This document shows positions 47,663-61,586 of a DNA stretch of 64,000 bases, piece by piece. The notes beneath the pieces were generated by a model. It made no database searches. It was not told where the DNA came from and saw nothing but the letters and a program-made list of their open reading frames with translations. Within the stretch, counting starts at the first letter, position 1. Each line of letters opens with the position of its first letter. Both the position numbers and the translations under genes were made by a program. Source of the stretch: Lonicera japonica (taxonomy: Eukaryota > Streptophyta > Magnoliopsida > Dipsacales > Caprifoliaceae); the NCBI GenBank assembly GCA_021464415.1, contig CM038471.1, forward strand, positions 13,444,073 through 13,508,072, written 5' to 3'.

Positions 47663-48932
47663 GCTCACACATACACACAAACTGGGATGTTTCTCTATAC
47701 TGTCTTCATCCAAGTCCATTTAGATGTCGTCACAATTGATCTCCGTTACTGTTTTTTTCCAGTGTGTTTTTATTGATCTATGTTAGATGTGTTTGAGAGT
47801 TGGGAGAATTTTTTCACAGTTTATCTCATACGGTGGTTTTCTACTACCATCGCACGACCATGTTTATTTCTAATCCTACCTTTCTAGTTCTACATCTCAG
47901 TTGTAGCTCAGAATGTTGGGCTACAAAGAAACAAACCTACTTTACCCAGGCTGGTTTAACACACTATACTAACGGAAAAAATATTAGTCTGTTACTGTAT
48001 TATTACCACTACACAATTCTTTATTTGTACCTTTTTCTAAGTGTATTATCAAAATGTTTAAGCCTTTTGGGTTCTTTGGGTTCGAAAAAAAGAAAAAGAA
48101 CTGAATGGCTCAGTTTGTGGTTGAGAATTGAAAAAAAACCCCACCCCCCAAAACAAAGAAAAGAACCAAAGATAAACTTCAAACCGAACTAGAACTGAAT
48201 GCAGACAATATATATGTAAGTATTCCTATGACATGCCAAGCATATAGATAACCTTTATTGCATTTTTTTCATTTTCTAAAACACATGATACTAGTTTGAC
48301 TAAATATGTGATGACATTTGATCATTAATATTTTGGTTATTAAAGTTGCAGTTGAATTTTTTGAAAATTTTAACAAAATGAATTAAAATTAGAATAAAGT
48401 TAGCTATAAACAAGATCCCATTGGTTTGTTTGTACTACAGGTTTCTATCACACCTCCAAATTAATCTTAATTCCTGCCTTCAATTTTCCTTTTGTTTTTC
48501 AGATTGTTTTGCAACCTCATGCAATATCCGTGGATGAAGATCTTAACGATGCAGCAAATCAAGTCAAGGTTTGCCCACTTTCTGCCAAGTATTCTTTCCT
48601 TACACTCTCCCTCTCTCTCTTTGTATATATATATATTTGTTTTTGTTTGTTAATAGGATGCTGCTGCGACGAAAGCAAAGACGGAAGGTGTGTTAGATCC
48701 AGGGCTCCTTCAACAATACGCGATTGTGGACAGAGAAGCTGATTTTGAGAGTGCATTGCAAAACAGTGGGGGCAAGGTACTTTCAGGCGGTCTTGTTAGT
48801 GTGAAATCCAGTAAAACAAAGGTAGAAAAGCATGGAAAACAGAAAGATGATAGCTACAAAAGTAATGATAAGAAGAGAGGCAATGACAACCGCAGTGGCT
48901 CCAAGTCGTCACATAAAAAGAGGAAATCTTAA
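29444..48932 (+). CDS. RNA cytidine acetyltransferase (NAT10/Kre33 family), 26 exons
   Basis: Nucleolar enzyme that uses acetyl-CoA and ATP to make N4-acetylcytidine in 18S rRNA and in tRNA; needed for small-subunit maturation. Exons: 29444-29548, 29658-29749, 31007-31178, 31296-31418, 32342-32515, 32795-32905, 33007-33140, 33239-33332, 33827-33925, 34757-34893, 35072-35169, 35497-35620, 35708-35795, 35887-35986, 36068-36120, 37447-37623, 37721-37758, 42397-42490, 43388-43567, 43678-43786, 43888-43957, 44039-44186, 44554-44682, 46838-46963, 48503-48568, 48657-48932. The joined frame is 1,038 codons, the usual plant length, with no break. Residues 1-120 are the conserved N-terminus (MRKKVDERIRTLIENGVK). 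Walker A GRGKS is at about 286-290 and the Walker B-like DEAAAIP at about 387. The acetyl-CoA loop region RIATHPSAMRLGYGSKAVELL is at about 619-638. A lysine-rich tail fits nucleolar import. All introns are GT-AG except intron 1 (GC-AG). Arabidopsis homologues are At1g10490 and At3g57940; which one this matches cannot be decided here. Confidence 0.95.
29549..29657 (+). other. Intron 1 of the acetyltransferase with a GC donor
   Basis: The exon 1 frame must leave at CAG|GCACTC (29549) to join the conserved ...GDKSRDQ to IVNLHYMLSK after the acceptor TACACAG at 29657. Reading on through the intron reaches a stop within about 16 codons. No GT donor keeps the conserved junction. GC-AG introns exist in plants but usually have a strong GCAAGT donor, and this one is poor after position 3. 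Confidence 0.8.
29925..30330 (-). mobile_element. Helitron-like repeat in intron 2 (tentative)
   Basis: Read on the - strand it starts near TCTATATAATAAGAGG-like sequence, and a segment containing GCTGAGATTTAAGATACTTTTTGAA occurs three times (about 30027-30125, 30130-30200 and 30222-30320 on the + strand). It ends in a GC-rich patch (29940-30000). A diverged copy of the same unit lies at 50890-51017. The T-C start and AT-rich head with a GC-rich tail suggest a Helitron, but I could not establish a CTRR end with hairpin, so the class is uncertain. Confidence 0.4.
30403..30789. mobile_element. Tourist-like (PIF/Harbinger) MITE in intron 2
   Basis: A 387-bp segment flanked by TTA (30400-30402 and 30790-30792), the target preferred by PIF/Harbinger. 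The inverted ends are GGGTCTGTTTGA at the left and GGGCGCGTTTGT read inward from the right. The interior contains paired direct and inverted 'gctgaat...cattcagc' segments and no coding sequence. Confidence 0.8.
36121..37446. other. Long intron 15 of the acetyltransferase, no element identified
   Basis: 1.3 kb between exons 15 and 16. It contains a stretch at 36950-37110 ('...gtgtaacaccaagcccattttac...') of retroelement-like character, but no paired ends or coding motif could be shown. Confidence 0.45.
38199..38360 (-). repeat. 3' LTR of the copia element
   Basis: 162 bp; pairs with 42076-42237. The polypurine tract follows at 38361-38370 (complement). Confidence 0.92.
38368..41721 (-). pseudogene. 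Copia polyprotein: protease, integrase, reverse transcriptase, RNase H; four nonsense codons
   Basis: Read on the - strand as one frame from 41721 to 38368, interrupted only by stops at 40174-40176, 40126-40128, 39868-39870 and 39817-39819, with no shift of frame. Upstream part (515 codons): protease motif DSGAS at about 59-63, integrase zinc site H185/H190/C211/C214, and a catalytic triad D242, D305, E341. Downstream part (480 codons): reverse transcriptase with LYQLDIKNAFLHGEL, SLYGLKQSPQAW and a YVND box where active elements have YVDD, then RNase H with SDADWAGC and the terminal TKHIEIDCHFIRE. Gag is missing. The enzyme would be dead because of the stops and the changed second catalytic aspartate region. 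Confidence 0.93.
42057..42075 (-). promoter_or_regulatory. Primer-binding site of the copia element
   Basis: The - strand reads TGGTATCAGAGGATCG next to the LTR end, complementary to the 3' end of initiator tRNA-Met. Confidence 0.85.
42076..42237 (-). repeat. 5' LTR of the copia element
   Basis: 162 bp, near-identical to 38199-38360; the two differences are at about 42097 and 42173. Confidence 0.92.
44303..44328. repeat. Perfect 26-bp palindrome in intron 22
   Basis: The sequence is its own reverse complement around a central AGAGTACTCT. The flanks carry further 'cagagtact' copies (44280-44290 and 44326-44336), so the 60 bases are a cluster of AGAGTACT/AGTACTCT units. Confidence 0.85.
44918..45022. 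mobile_element. Short Tourist-like MITE in intron 23
   Basis: 105 bp flanked by TAA (44915-44917 and 45023-45025). The ends are GGCCCTGTCTGG and, inward from the right, GGCCAGGTTTGA. The inverted-repeat match is partial, so the call is moderate. No coding. Confidence 0.55.
45800..46400 (+). pseudogene. LINE fragment: C-terminal zinc-binding region of an L1-type reverse transcriptase
   Basis: A + strand frame (45962-46312) contains IWLKDPLGHFSCYSFSQ, FWKAGIPSKVQFLVWVAF and LNTCDILQKR followed by SWCVICTSAGEN. That is the order and spacing of the zf-RVT domain found after the polymerase in plant LINEs. The upstream reading (45780-45960, ...VRFWVDIWVGDPLPCNF-like) fits the same protein in another frame. 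The polymerase core is absent. It lies in intron 23 of the acetyltransferase gene in the same orientation. Confidence 0.75.
47628..47660. repeat. (CT)n microsatellite in intron 24
   Basis: An uninterrupted CT run of about 16-17 dinucleotides. Simple sequence. Confidence 0.9.
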
Positions 48933-50132
48933 ATCCTCCAAGATTGAAGTCTTTCGTTCATGGGAGACCGAAAAAGCTTATTGCCGAACACTTTTTTTTC
49001 CACAGGTGCTTTCATTCTTGCGTTCTTACTAGTATTGTAATATCAATTTTGCAAGGCAGTTTCTTTCGTGTACTAGGTGATGCACGGAAGCACAATTTTG
49101 ATACTGAATACCCAATGATGACGCTCTCGCTTTCTTAATTTAAGAAATCATTAGTCTGTAATTTCTGAACACATATCTCATCAGTTATTTACCCCAAATG
49201 GGAATTGATTCTATTTTCTTGGTATATGGCTTATGTAAAATGAGTACTGGTTTTGTAGTTGTGATTTATTGGTAAGGTAATTATTGGTATTTAAAAGGGC
49301 CTTTTTACCTTGGTTTGGTGATTAGTCCTCTTAATGGGACAAGTACAATTTTCAATTTTCCCTTCGAGAAAATTACCGTCTTGGCCCCTATCCTTTCCCT
49401 AGATTTCAGTATAGCCCTTCTGTTACATTCTATCCAGTTTACCAATAGACAATATGATTGCCCTACCCCCAACCCCTTATGGTGCCAAAACTAAAAGACC
49501 ATTTAAGAACCTCGTACCTTTGTTTTGTTGAAAGTGAGAGGAAGTGGGGCATCAAATTGAAGATAGAAGAAAAAGAAAGAGGAGATAAAAGGTGAGGGAA
49601 ATTTAAGGGGATAAATTGAAACATTTAATTGGGGATTTGTGTTTCCCTAGCACTAGGTCTGTTAGTCAAATGGATGGAATACAATGGAAGGGATAAATTG
49701 AAATACGTCCTTAGTTTAAGGGCTAAATTGAAACTAAAAAAGAAAAGAGTTTAGGAGCTAAATTGGAATTTGGTGAGAGGATGAGGGGGAAAAGAGCAAT
49801 ATACCCAATTTTTTCTGCTCTCCCACTTTGTGCTTATGTTTTGTCCCCCAGCTTCATAAGCATCATTTGGAAAAAAATAAAAAAAATAAAATTACTCTCC
49901 TATTAACAATCACTATTCCCTTTTAGCTAGGCAAATGTAAAGTCCCATTTCTAGACTTGGATATAGTCGGTGGCGGAGTTGAGAACTTGTGAGACATTTG
50001 TATAAATAATATATTATTAATTTCAACTTCTTTTTTTTAACAAAAATAAGAAGCTATTATTTAATTCTAAAAGTAGTACAACATTCTAAGCATTAACATA
50101 ATAATACAATAAATTAATTAAATATGATATTA

Positions 50133-50164
<32 letters not shown>

Positions 50165-52126
50165 TCAATTATTTTGTATCAGTATACAAAAATATTTAAG
50201 TTCTTCGGTGAATATTTGGGCGGTGGGCCAATTGCCTTTACTACTTTGGGTTAATTCAAAAAGTAGACAGTAGGCTTGGGCTTGGTAGATAACAAAGAGT
50301 ACTAAAATAAAGTCGAACCACCAACCATGTCTTTCGATTTTCCGAATATTACAGTTGATAATTTCATTTTTAACATAAAATAAATTTTTATTTTTAACTA
50401 TTAGATGCCATATGGGGTAATGATGTTTTGGGTGAGAAATAACCCCAAGATATTTTGTTATAAATAGATGTAAAAGTCAAATGTAGAATTTTAATTTAAT
50501 ATTGTGTTTTGACACGCAGGGTAAGAGAATGAGATATGATAAAATTCTTATCTCATTTGGTATTTGTTGAAATTGAATATCAGAGCGAATTATTTATCAT
50601 ATTAAAACTTTTTAACCCACTTAGAAAGGGATTAGTGAACTAACCTACGAAGTGAAATTGTTTTGTTATGTCCGGATGAAATTAAATAATCATATCTCTA
50701 CTCTTTAAGCTGACGTATTAAATACACCCTAAGGTATTATACGAAAGATGTGCCATACTCAGAACACATAACCCTCCCAGGCTCCCTCCCACAACCCCTC
50801 CACACCCACAAAATAAATAAATAAGAAAACACGTATTTAGAGCTTTAGCTTGAACCTATAAGCAAAGTCAAGGATAATTATATATATATACAAGGTCGTA
50901 ACTCGTACTAAAATTATTATTAATCATTCAAAAAATATTTTTAATTTTAGGTACATAATTTTTTATTTCCTTACATATTTTCAAGATTCAAAAATCATGA
51001 CCTCTTATTATATAGATATATCCACATATGGGATCTCTTAAGAATTGTCGTTAAATTTCTTAAATATGGACTAAGTATTTTGAGGGGGTAACGGATGAAT
51101 GTTTTGATAAAACTTTCTGTAAACGATTTTCATGATTATTATATCGTTTTTATCAAAAGATTCCACTAGAAAGTGGGTTAATTAATACCATATATGCTAT
51201 ATATAAGGCATGTGGAGGGAGAGTTTTTAGAAAGTCTATAAAATTACGAAATTATCTTTCATAGTTTGGAAATAAAAATAAAAGTAATACTTAACGGGCC
51301 TCATGACCTTAAGACTAAAAAATATGTATTACTACAGCTTGAACAAATACCACATGATATATTTATTTTGTTTTAAAAATTTATGTATAATATGAAGAAC
51401 TATTAAATATTTTTTTCTAACGTATTGCATTTCCTACAAATTCTAGTATTACTAACTGAGAGGCAAAGGAAGAAATTCAAATGGCGGTATGGTCATGTTC
51501 AAATATTTAATCTAGAAATTAGGTAGAAGGTCTTACTACACATTGATTTTTACCAAAACTTCAATGAATAATATTTTTTTGAATGAAGGGCCTATTTTTA
51601 ATTGGTAATTAGTGTAAGAGGCTTATTTTATTTTATATTTTAAATGAAGGTATTTGAATAAATTTAAATATCATTTAATTAATAAAAACATGTTATATAT
51701 TACCTAAATTACCCCCTCTTTATGAAATTTGCACAAAAAATATGAATATTGCAGTGAAATATGGACTGCAATGTGAACTTTGCACTAGAAATATGGACTG
51801 CAAAGTTCACATTGCAGTAAAATATCGACTGCAATATGAACTTTGCACCAAAAATATGGACTGCAAAGTTCATATTGCAGTGAAATATGGACTGTAAAGT
51901 TCACATTGCAATCCATATTTTAATGCATATTGGTATTTTTTAGTTTATTTTAAGGGTTGGGATGCATTTTATAATGAAAAAAAAAACAGATGTCATATTA
52001 TTAATAAAATAAAAAATAGGCCATTTATTTACAAAAAAATTATTCATTGGCTTTAGTGTGAAAATCTTTCTCTAATAAGACCTTTTTTTTAATTGTCCCA
52101 TATTTAATTGTCAAACGCCACCCAAC
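48933..52126. other. 3' flank of the acetyltransferase and intergenic DNA
   Basis: The first 200-300 bases after the stop are probably 3' UTR, but no clear AATAAA signal decides its end. A 25-base A run lies at about 50136-50160. At 50890-51017 is a diverged copy of the Helitron-like unit of intron 2. No gene is supportable. Confidence 0.5.
51735..51922. repeat. Palindromic tandem repeat, 63-bp period
   Basis: About three units built from 'gaactttgca..aaatatggactgcaaagttc' and 'attgcagtgaaatatggactgcaat'. Each unit contains a motif and its own reverse complement (GAACTTTGCA against TGCAAAGTTC), so the array can fold into serial hairpins. The 'GAACTTTGCAC' phrase recurs at 51775 and 51838. 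Confidence 0.8.
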
Positions 52127-52432
52127 CAGGGGCGGAGGTTTTTTATTTTTATTTTTTATGTTGTAGTGTAGAAAGTTTTAGTAGTGAGGGGTCTCTGTGT
52201 AGAGCACTTCAAGAATTCGGGGTATAGTTTCGCAATTATAATATAAGTTAGGTATTTGTATAAGCAGTCAACCCTCTTTTTATTTCTTTCTGCTGCACTT
52301 TTTGTTTTTCTTGTTTGTTGTTCTGCAGACCGCATGCAACATTGTAGTGTTATTATAGTATATATATGCGAAAAAATCTTGTAGTGTTTTTAATTTAGTG
52401 TCACTTGAATAATTTTACTGGCTCCGCCGCTG
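52127..52432. mobile_element. Small inverted-repeat element, hAT-like
   Basis: 306 bp with ends CAGGGGCGGAG and, inward from the right, CAGCGGCGGAG. The flanks are CACCCAAC and TACCCCAC, an 8-bp duplication matching at six positions. No coding sequence. A related left end (CAGTGGCAGAGGCAGG) lies at about 45064 in intron 23. Confidence 0.6.
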
Positions 52433-52440
52433 TACCCCAC

Positions 52441-53913
52441 CCCCCACCACCACCACTTTTGCAACCATTAATAATAAGTTGTGTAGGTAAGAGCCTCAAC
52501 AAGCTTTTTGTTTCTAAGTTAATATCAACCTAACTCCACATAACAAACATGTTGTACAAATACAATTCACCAAATCCAGAATTCACGATGGGTCGATTCA
52601 TATCAATTTTTGTCTTATTTTTACGGTTCATAGATTTTTTAATTGGATTAAAAATTCATATTCAAACTCGTTTCATTATTTTAACGAATTACCTAACACG
52701 AGGTATAAATATAATACATATATTTTTGTACATATAATATTATATGCATATATTGTACACTCACAGCAAATTAACAAATATTTAGTGTAATATTATACAA
52801 TTTAATAATTAATACATATATATATTAAACAATATACATATAACGATTTTCTTTCCCCCAATTTTAGCTGTGTTTCCGTTATCCTTAAGCATGACAAGTT
52901 ACAAAAAATGTTTGGTCAAAATCTAACCTAAGGTTACAATGTAAATTACACATATTATGGAAAAGAATAATAACAATAATAAAATAAAATCCAAATATAC
53001 TGTCCTTTTCACAAAACATTGTCCTCAATCAAAAAGAATGGAGTTCAAACTATTACCTAAGCTGTGTCCTTTAGTCAGAATATGCTAGATTTATTGTCCT
53101 TAATCCCAATTTTCTATTAATAAAATCTTGATCATGATAATATATTAATTGTTTAATTCAATACACTAGAACATTTCATATTAGAAATAAAGATGAGAAA
53201 ATACACATGATGGAACAAATTTTGTGATGTCTCAATCCTAAGTTAATTTATTTTCCTCTATTTAACTATTTTCAATTTCATTTATCATTTTAGTTAGGTA
53301 AATTACTCTAAAAACTTTCTATATATGCAAGTTTGAAAATAAATATATAACTTATTATCAAATTTGGAGTTTAAAAGCTAAGAACATCTCTGGCTGTTGT
53401 GTACAAATTAATGTGTTAACTTGAATTTACATAAACCTTAAAATTTGCAAGCTCTTGTTAAAAGAACTAATGAGATACTAACACGTGTTAGATATTATTT
53501 TATGTTATTTTTCGTAGTTTTTTTTTTTTTTTTTTTTTATACATAACTATAGTCATCATGAAATGTTTTATAGTTTTTTTTTCCTGACTGTTGAAAGGTT
53601 TTAAAAAATATATAATTTTTATTAAAATTCATATTTATTATTTAAATTATTACATTTTAAAGTTTAATAAAAAAATTTTGAGAAATGAGAAAGTTTTGGC
53701 ATGGCAATTTACAATGAGTCTGTATTCTATGCATCTATTTTACACAAAATTCACTTTTAAACGTCTGTTGAACCACTTTTTTCACAATGTGTAAATTTTA
53801 CGCACAATATAGTTTTACTGTTTTACACTTCACATGCTCTACATCCATCTTGAATAAGGTCACGGTATCATGTCAGGATATGTTTGACCAAAACCAACTC
53901 ATTCCCAATATTC
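52441..53913. other. AT-rich intergenic DNA, nothing recognised
   Basis: Contains a 20-base T run near 53520 and (AT)n at about 52800. Open frames are short and of low complexity. No gene or paired repeat found. Confidence 0.5.
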
Positions 53914-54524
53914 TAAAAAGCACAAGGCGAACCTAGGGTGGTTATAGAGCGCTTAGCGCCCAGAGCACCTAGGCGGATATTTTTTTAATATAAATATATA
54001 TAATATTTGTATAAAGCACAAACAAGCGAAACATAGTCATTAGCTTCACTATCCAAAACAAAATTGAATAAGATGTCACATCCATATGAAATTATCAATT
54101 TATTTTAAGCAGTAGTAGCAACAAGAAGAAGCTAGTGAAAAAAAAATGCAACAATAAAAGAAAAATAAAAAGAAAGTTCAAGATAAGATTAAGAAAGTAA
54201 GGTAGCATGATGTGTTTATAATTAGTTAAAGCGAACTCTTCTTAAATGTCTTCTAGCTATTGTAGTTGTTGGTTAGAATTCCGTTTCAATTGGAAAAATG
54301 AAAGATGAATTTACTTATGATGGTTGATAGATTGTATCCATTTTTTAAAATAATAATTTTTTAACAAAAAAAGAAATATGCAACTCCTTAAAAAAACAGG
54401 AAAAAAAAATAAGTCTATCCGCTTAGACCTGCCTAGGCACCCGCCTAAATCCTCCTAATTTATTCCGACACCTAATCACCCGCCTAGGAACTAATTAGGG
54501 CGCCTGAGCACCACCTAGTTCGCC
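53914..54524. mobile_element. Inverted-repeat element of the 'CTAAAAGGCG' family
   Basis: The left end contains CTAAAAAGCACAAGGCGAAC followed by CTAGGGTGGT. The right end, read inward, is CTAAAAGGCGAACTAGGTGGT, a clear imperfect inverted repeat. GCGC/CTAGGCG motifs cluster at both ends, while the middle is AT-rich and non-coding. The target duplication is not clear. Confidence 0.6.
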
Positions 54525-54891
54525 TTTTAGGAGAATTGAGTCATTCCCGCACCACTGTAGCCCCCCTATTTGAGGAGGCCATTAATGGCGAATTTAGTTC
54601 CTAAATAGCCATCTGAAAATGAGACTTGAGACTAATCCTATAACATTTTTCAGCATTAAGTGTAATGATTATATGCATCAGTTGGGACATACTCAAAATT
54701 CCCAAATTTACTCTAGAAAAGTACTTCACAAAAAGATTGCATCGCGAAAGACATTTAATAGAATAGGACCGAAGGGAATGTTTGTGTACAAGGATGTTCT
54801 CCCTTCGTGAAAATTAATTATATCCTTATCAAACCTTTCTATTTCTTCTCAGCCACCGTGCGCACTAGATCTGTCTGTCCTCCTGACAAGC

Positions 54892-55215
54892 TTACTAGAC
54901 TATTAGTTTCTCAGTCCCTCTAGTTGGGTCGGGTCGGGTCGGGTGAGGTTGGGGGGGGGGGGGGGGGGGGAGTTGGGGCAGGGCACATTCTGGGGGAGTG
55001 CAGAATAGACCAGTTGGTCCTACAACAAGCGAAACATCTTTTGGACCTCTATACTGGTTCAAATCCAGTTACTAGACTATTAGTTTCTCAGTCAGTCAAG
55101 TCGGGTCGGGGGGTGAGGGCAGGGCACATTCTGGGGGAGTGCAGAATAGACCAGTTGGTCCTGCAACAAGCGAAACATCTTAGGGACCTCTATACTGGTT
55201 CAAATCCAGCTCGGC
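54892..55215 (+). repeat. Tandem duplication with plastid-tRNA-Tyr-like 3' part
   Basis: Two copies of about 150-177 bp (54892-55068 and 55069-55215) start 'ttactagactattagtttct' and end in GGTTCAAATCCAG. The second continues into CTCGGCCCA and then 'caattcaccaatctaccatg'. The T-arm and acceptor resemble the 3' end of plastid trnY-GUA and its downstream spacer. The 5' half does not fold as a normal tRNA and contains a 20-G run (54951-54970) and GGGTC repeats. It may be a mutated plastid insertion in nuclear DNA. It is not offered as a working tRNA gene. Confidence 0.45.
54926..54970 (+). repeat. (GGGTC)n and poly-G tract
   Basis: Three to four GGGTC units followed by twenty G residues. This could form stacked G-quadruplexes, and the exact length of the run is prone to sequencing error. 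Confidence 0.85.
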
Positions 55216-56690
55216 CCAACAATTCACCAATCTACCATGAGATAGCATATAACCTCCTTGTCCTTAAGAAATAATCAAATACACAAAGTTAAAGCCATTT
55301 ATGGGCTCAGGCGGGATTCTTATAGAAAGAGATGCTTCGATCCCAAGATACCCCGCAGGAAAGCCCATTAAGTTCTGAGAGCAACCTTCCCCGTACTGCA
55401 TCAAAAACCACACCCAACCACCTACAATGGTCGCTAAGCCTCATCAACAACCACCGTCCGGCTACCCATCATCATTAGAGCTCCACCAAAGTTACTGAAG
55501 CTCCGCGGTGATCAAGCGGGTTGCAACAGCCGGTTGTTATTAATATGTTGCTATTTTTTTGAAAAAAATATATCAGCGGTATCTATTTCAAAGTGCAACA
55601 ACACGCACTCTCATAAAGAAATAAGAGTAAGAACTTGAATACCACCCAAATGGAAGTAAAGATCAATATAAAGCAAGAGTGGAATGATTTCCATTCGAAT
55701 AAATATATCCGGAGTATAGGAGGGCCTTTCTGAGGAAAACCCTAGTCAATAATACGATACTTGAGAAAACCCACTGATATAATATAAAATATAGATGCCT
55801 TCCAACTTTTGTTAATATTTTTCTGAGACTAAATTATCCTAGTCGTCTTCTACCAAAAAACCTAATTACCTCTTTTCATATCTATTCACTAAAATGCCCT
55901 AAATTCTCTCTTAAAATACGTGCATCTTCATTTTCAATGAAGAAAGTACATAGAAGAAAGAAATATAAGCATCCTCAAAAGTTCACTTCCATCTCACTCG
56001 AGAAATGCTATACACGCAAAAAAAAAAGCCCGCAAAAAGTTGCTCCACAAACACACTTGACACTGACATATTATTGATTTGGGACCTGTCATTGATTACA
56101 TCACTTTACCTGCATTTATAATCTCAATGATCTACAAAAGTTTGACAGCAAATGAATATATAAACAAGAGACCTTACTCCATTTAATATACCAATCTTCA
56201 GTAAACTCTACTATTACCATAGTGTTTTTCAAATGTTATATATCTAAAGCTTCTACTCAAAATCATTAGTCCTTTGCATAGCAACATTCAAGGATTCACT
56301 ACATGATAAAGTATCAATTTTAACAACAGAAAAGAAGGGTTTACAAATGTACCAACAGGCAAAGATTGTTGACAAAAGACCCGCAGTATTGAGAAGAGAA
56401 CAAAAAGAAGCCATCCTTGAAAAACTTATTCCAATCGATAATGGCATAGTAACGAAAAGAAACTCCAATCGCAGCCAAAAGATCGCTTCATGTACAACAG
56501 AAAAGGTACAAACAGCTTCTTCAGATTCTCCTCGTTACCTTTTAGACAGAGCTAAACATAGCATTCAGTACAGATACAAACACGCAACAGTTTTGTTCTA
56601 TTTACATGCACTACAAGAACCATATATAGTAGGTCTGGTTTTTGACATTTTCTTTTGGTAACAAGACAAGGACTCGGTTTTATAGAAGCT
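55216..56690. other. Intergenic DNA, no gene
   Basis: Starts with sequence that may continue the plastid-like insertion to about 55375. The rest has only short open frames on both strands without family resemblance. Confidence 0.5.
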
Positions 56691-56999
56691 GAACAAGGTA
56701 CTACATAATACCTATCACTCTATCATGTACTAGTAACCTAGAGACTGAGGGAGAGAGGGGGAGAGGGAGAGAGACCCAAAGTGCTTTTCTAAAAGGGAGT
56801 AACCATACAAACCTTGAAAATTAACCTGGACTAAATCACCCGCTGAAACCGCCGAGAAGGAAGAGAAGTTACCACAACAACTTTTTCTAGAATACTTTAA
56901 ACAAAATCCAACAACTTCCTTGACAAATTCGATAGCTTGAGACAAACTTTGCTTGCAGTTTCTTCACAACAACTTGGCTTTTTATTTATTTGTTCGGAA
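56691..56999 (-). other. Probable 3' UTR of the ZTL-type gene
   Basis: Lies directly after the stop at 57000-57002 on the - strand. It has a CT-rich run (56748-56775 complement) and no clear polyadenylation signal that fixes the end. Its extent is inferred. Confidence 0.4.
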
Positions 57000-60505
<3,506 letters not shown>

Positions 60506-61586
60506 TTTTAAAAGGCAAGGGCGTAGGTCAAGCCATAGTTGTCAGAAGCTCAAGGCGCACTGAGGCGCCAAGGTCCCTGGAGCCTAGGCGCAAGCGCGCG
60601 CCTTTTCGAAGTGAAGCGCGCGTACAAAAACTTGAAATACATTATTGTAGTCATAACCCTATGCAAAAACTTGAAATATATTATTGTAGTCATAACTCTA
60701 TACAAAAACTTGAAATATATTATTGTAGTCATAATTTGCACCAACTACTCTTATATGTCATACAATCTAGAGCTAAATAAATCATCAAATTAAAATCTAA
60801 TGTCATTGAACTTTATCTAATGACAAAAGAAGAATAGAACTTATATTAAGAATGTTGTGTTATTAAACACTCACTGCCGAGCAATACAATAGCCCCTAGA
60901 ATTTTATTAAAAAATAACCCTTAATTCCACCGAATACAAGGAAAAATTATATATCACTTATAATTTAATAATTCTAGAAAAGTTATATATCACTTATAAT
61001 TTAATAATTCTGGAAAATATATATATATATATATGTATATATCATTTATAATTTAATAATTCTGGAATATATATATATATCATTTATACTTTAATAATTA
61101 TGGACAAATTATATATATCACTTATAAATTAATAATTCTGTACAAATCATATATATATTTAAAACAGCAAAAAGATGAAACAGCAAATAGATAAATATAC
61201 ACTCAACACTTTTTCTTATCTTTCTTGCTCATGTTTTCTAATGGCAATAAGAGTGCATAAAACAGCAAAAAGATGAAATTTTAGGTTGAGATTTCATACA
61301 TAAAGCAGGAATTGAGTATAATTATCAATTCATATCTATATAGCAGCAACCAATGTGAATTTACAGACAAAAAACTATATATATATATTTAAAAGTTGCA
61401 GCAACGAGAAAAAAGGCAAAAAGCATCCAAAAGGCGTAAAAGGCGCGAAAAGCGTACAAGGCGTAGAAAAGCGCAAAGATGCTCAAGCCTTTTGTGCATA
61501 GCGCACTCATTAATGAGTTTCGGTGCATTTCTAGAAAAAGCGCCCCGAGGTGCGGATAGATGCGTCAAGTCGAAAGCCTTTTAAAA
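60506..61586. mobile_element. Inverted-repeat element of the 'TTTTAAAAGGC' family
   Basis: Starts TTTTAAAAGGC (60506-60516) and ends GCCTTTTAAAA (61576-61586). GGCG/GCGC-rich segments sit inside both ends (60540-60625 and 61420-61560). The interior holds a threefold 37-bp repeat (60631-60735, 'aaaaacttgaaatatattattg') and a 50-60-bp AT repeat (60945-61150). No coding. Related ends occur at 53914-54524 and at 63207. Confidence 0.6.

Noticed and set aside
54924..55274. A glycine-rich open frame with two near-identical halves
   Set aside because: It is an artefact of the tandem duplication and the poly-G run, with a tRNA-like T-arm inside the frame.
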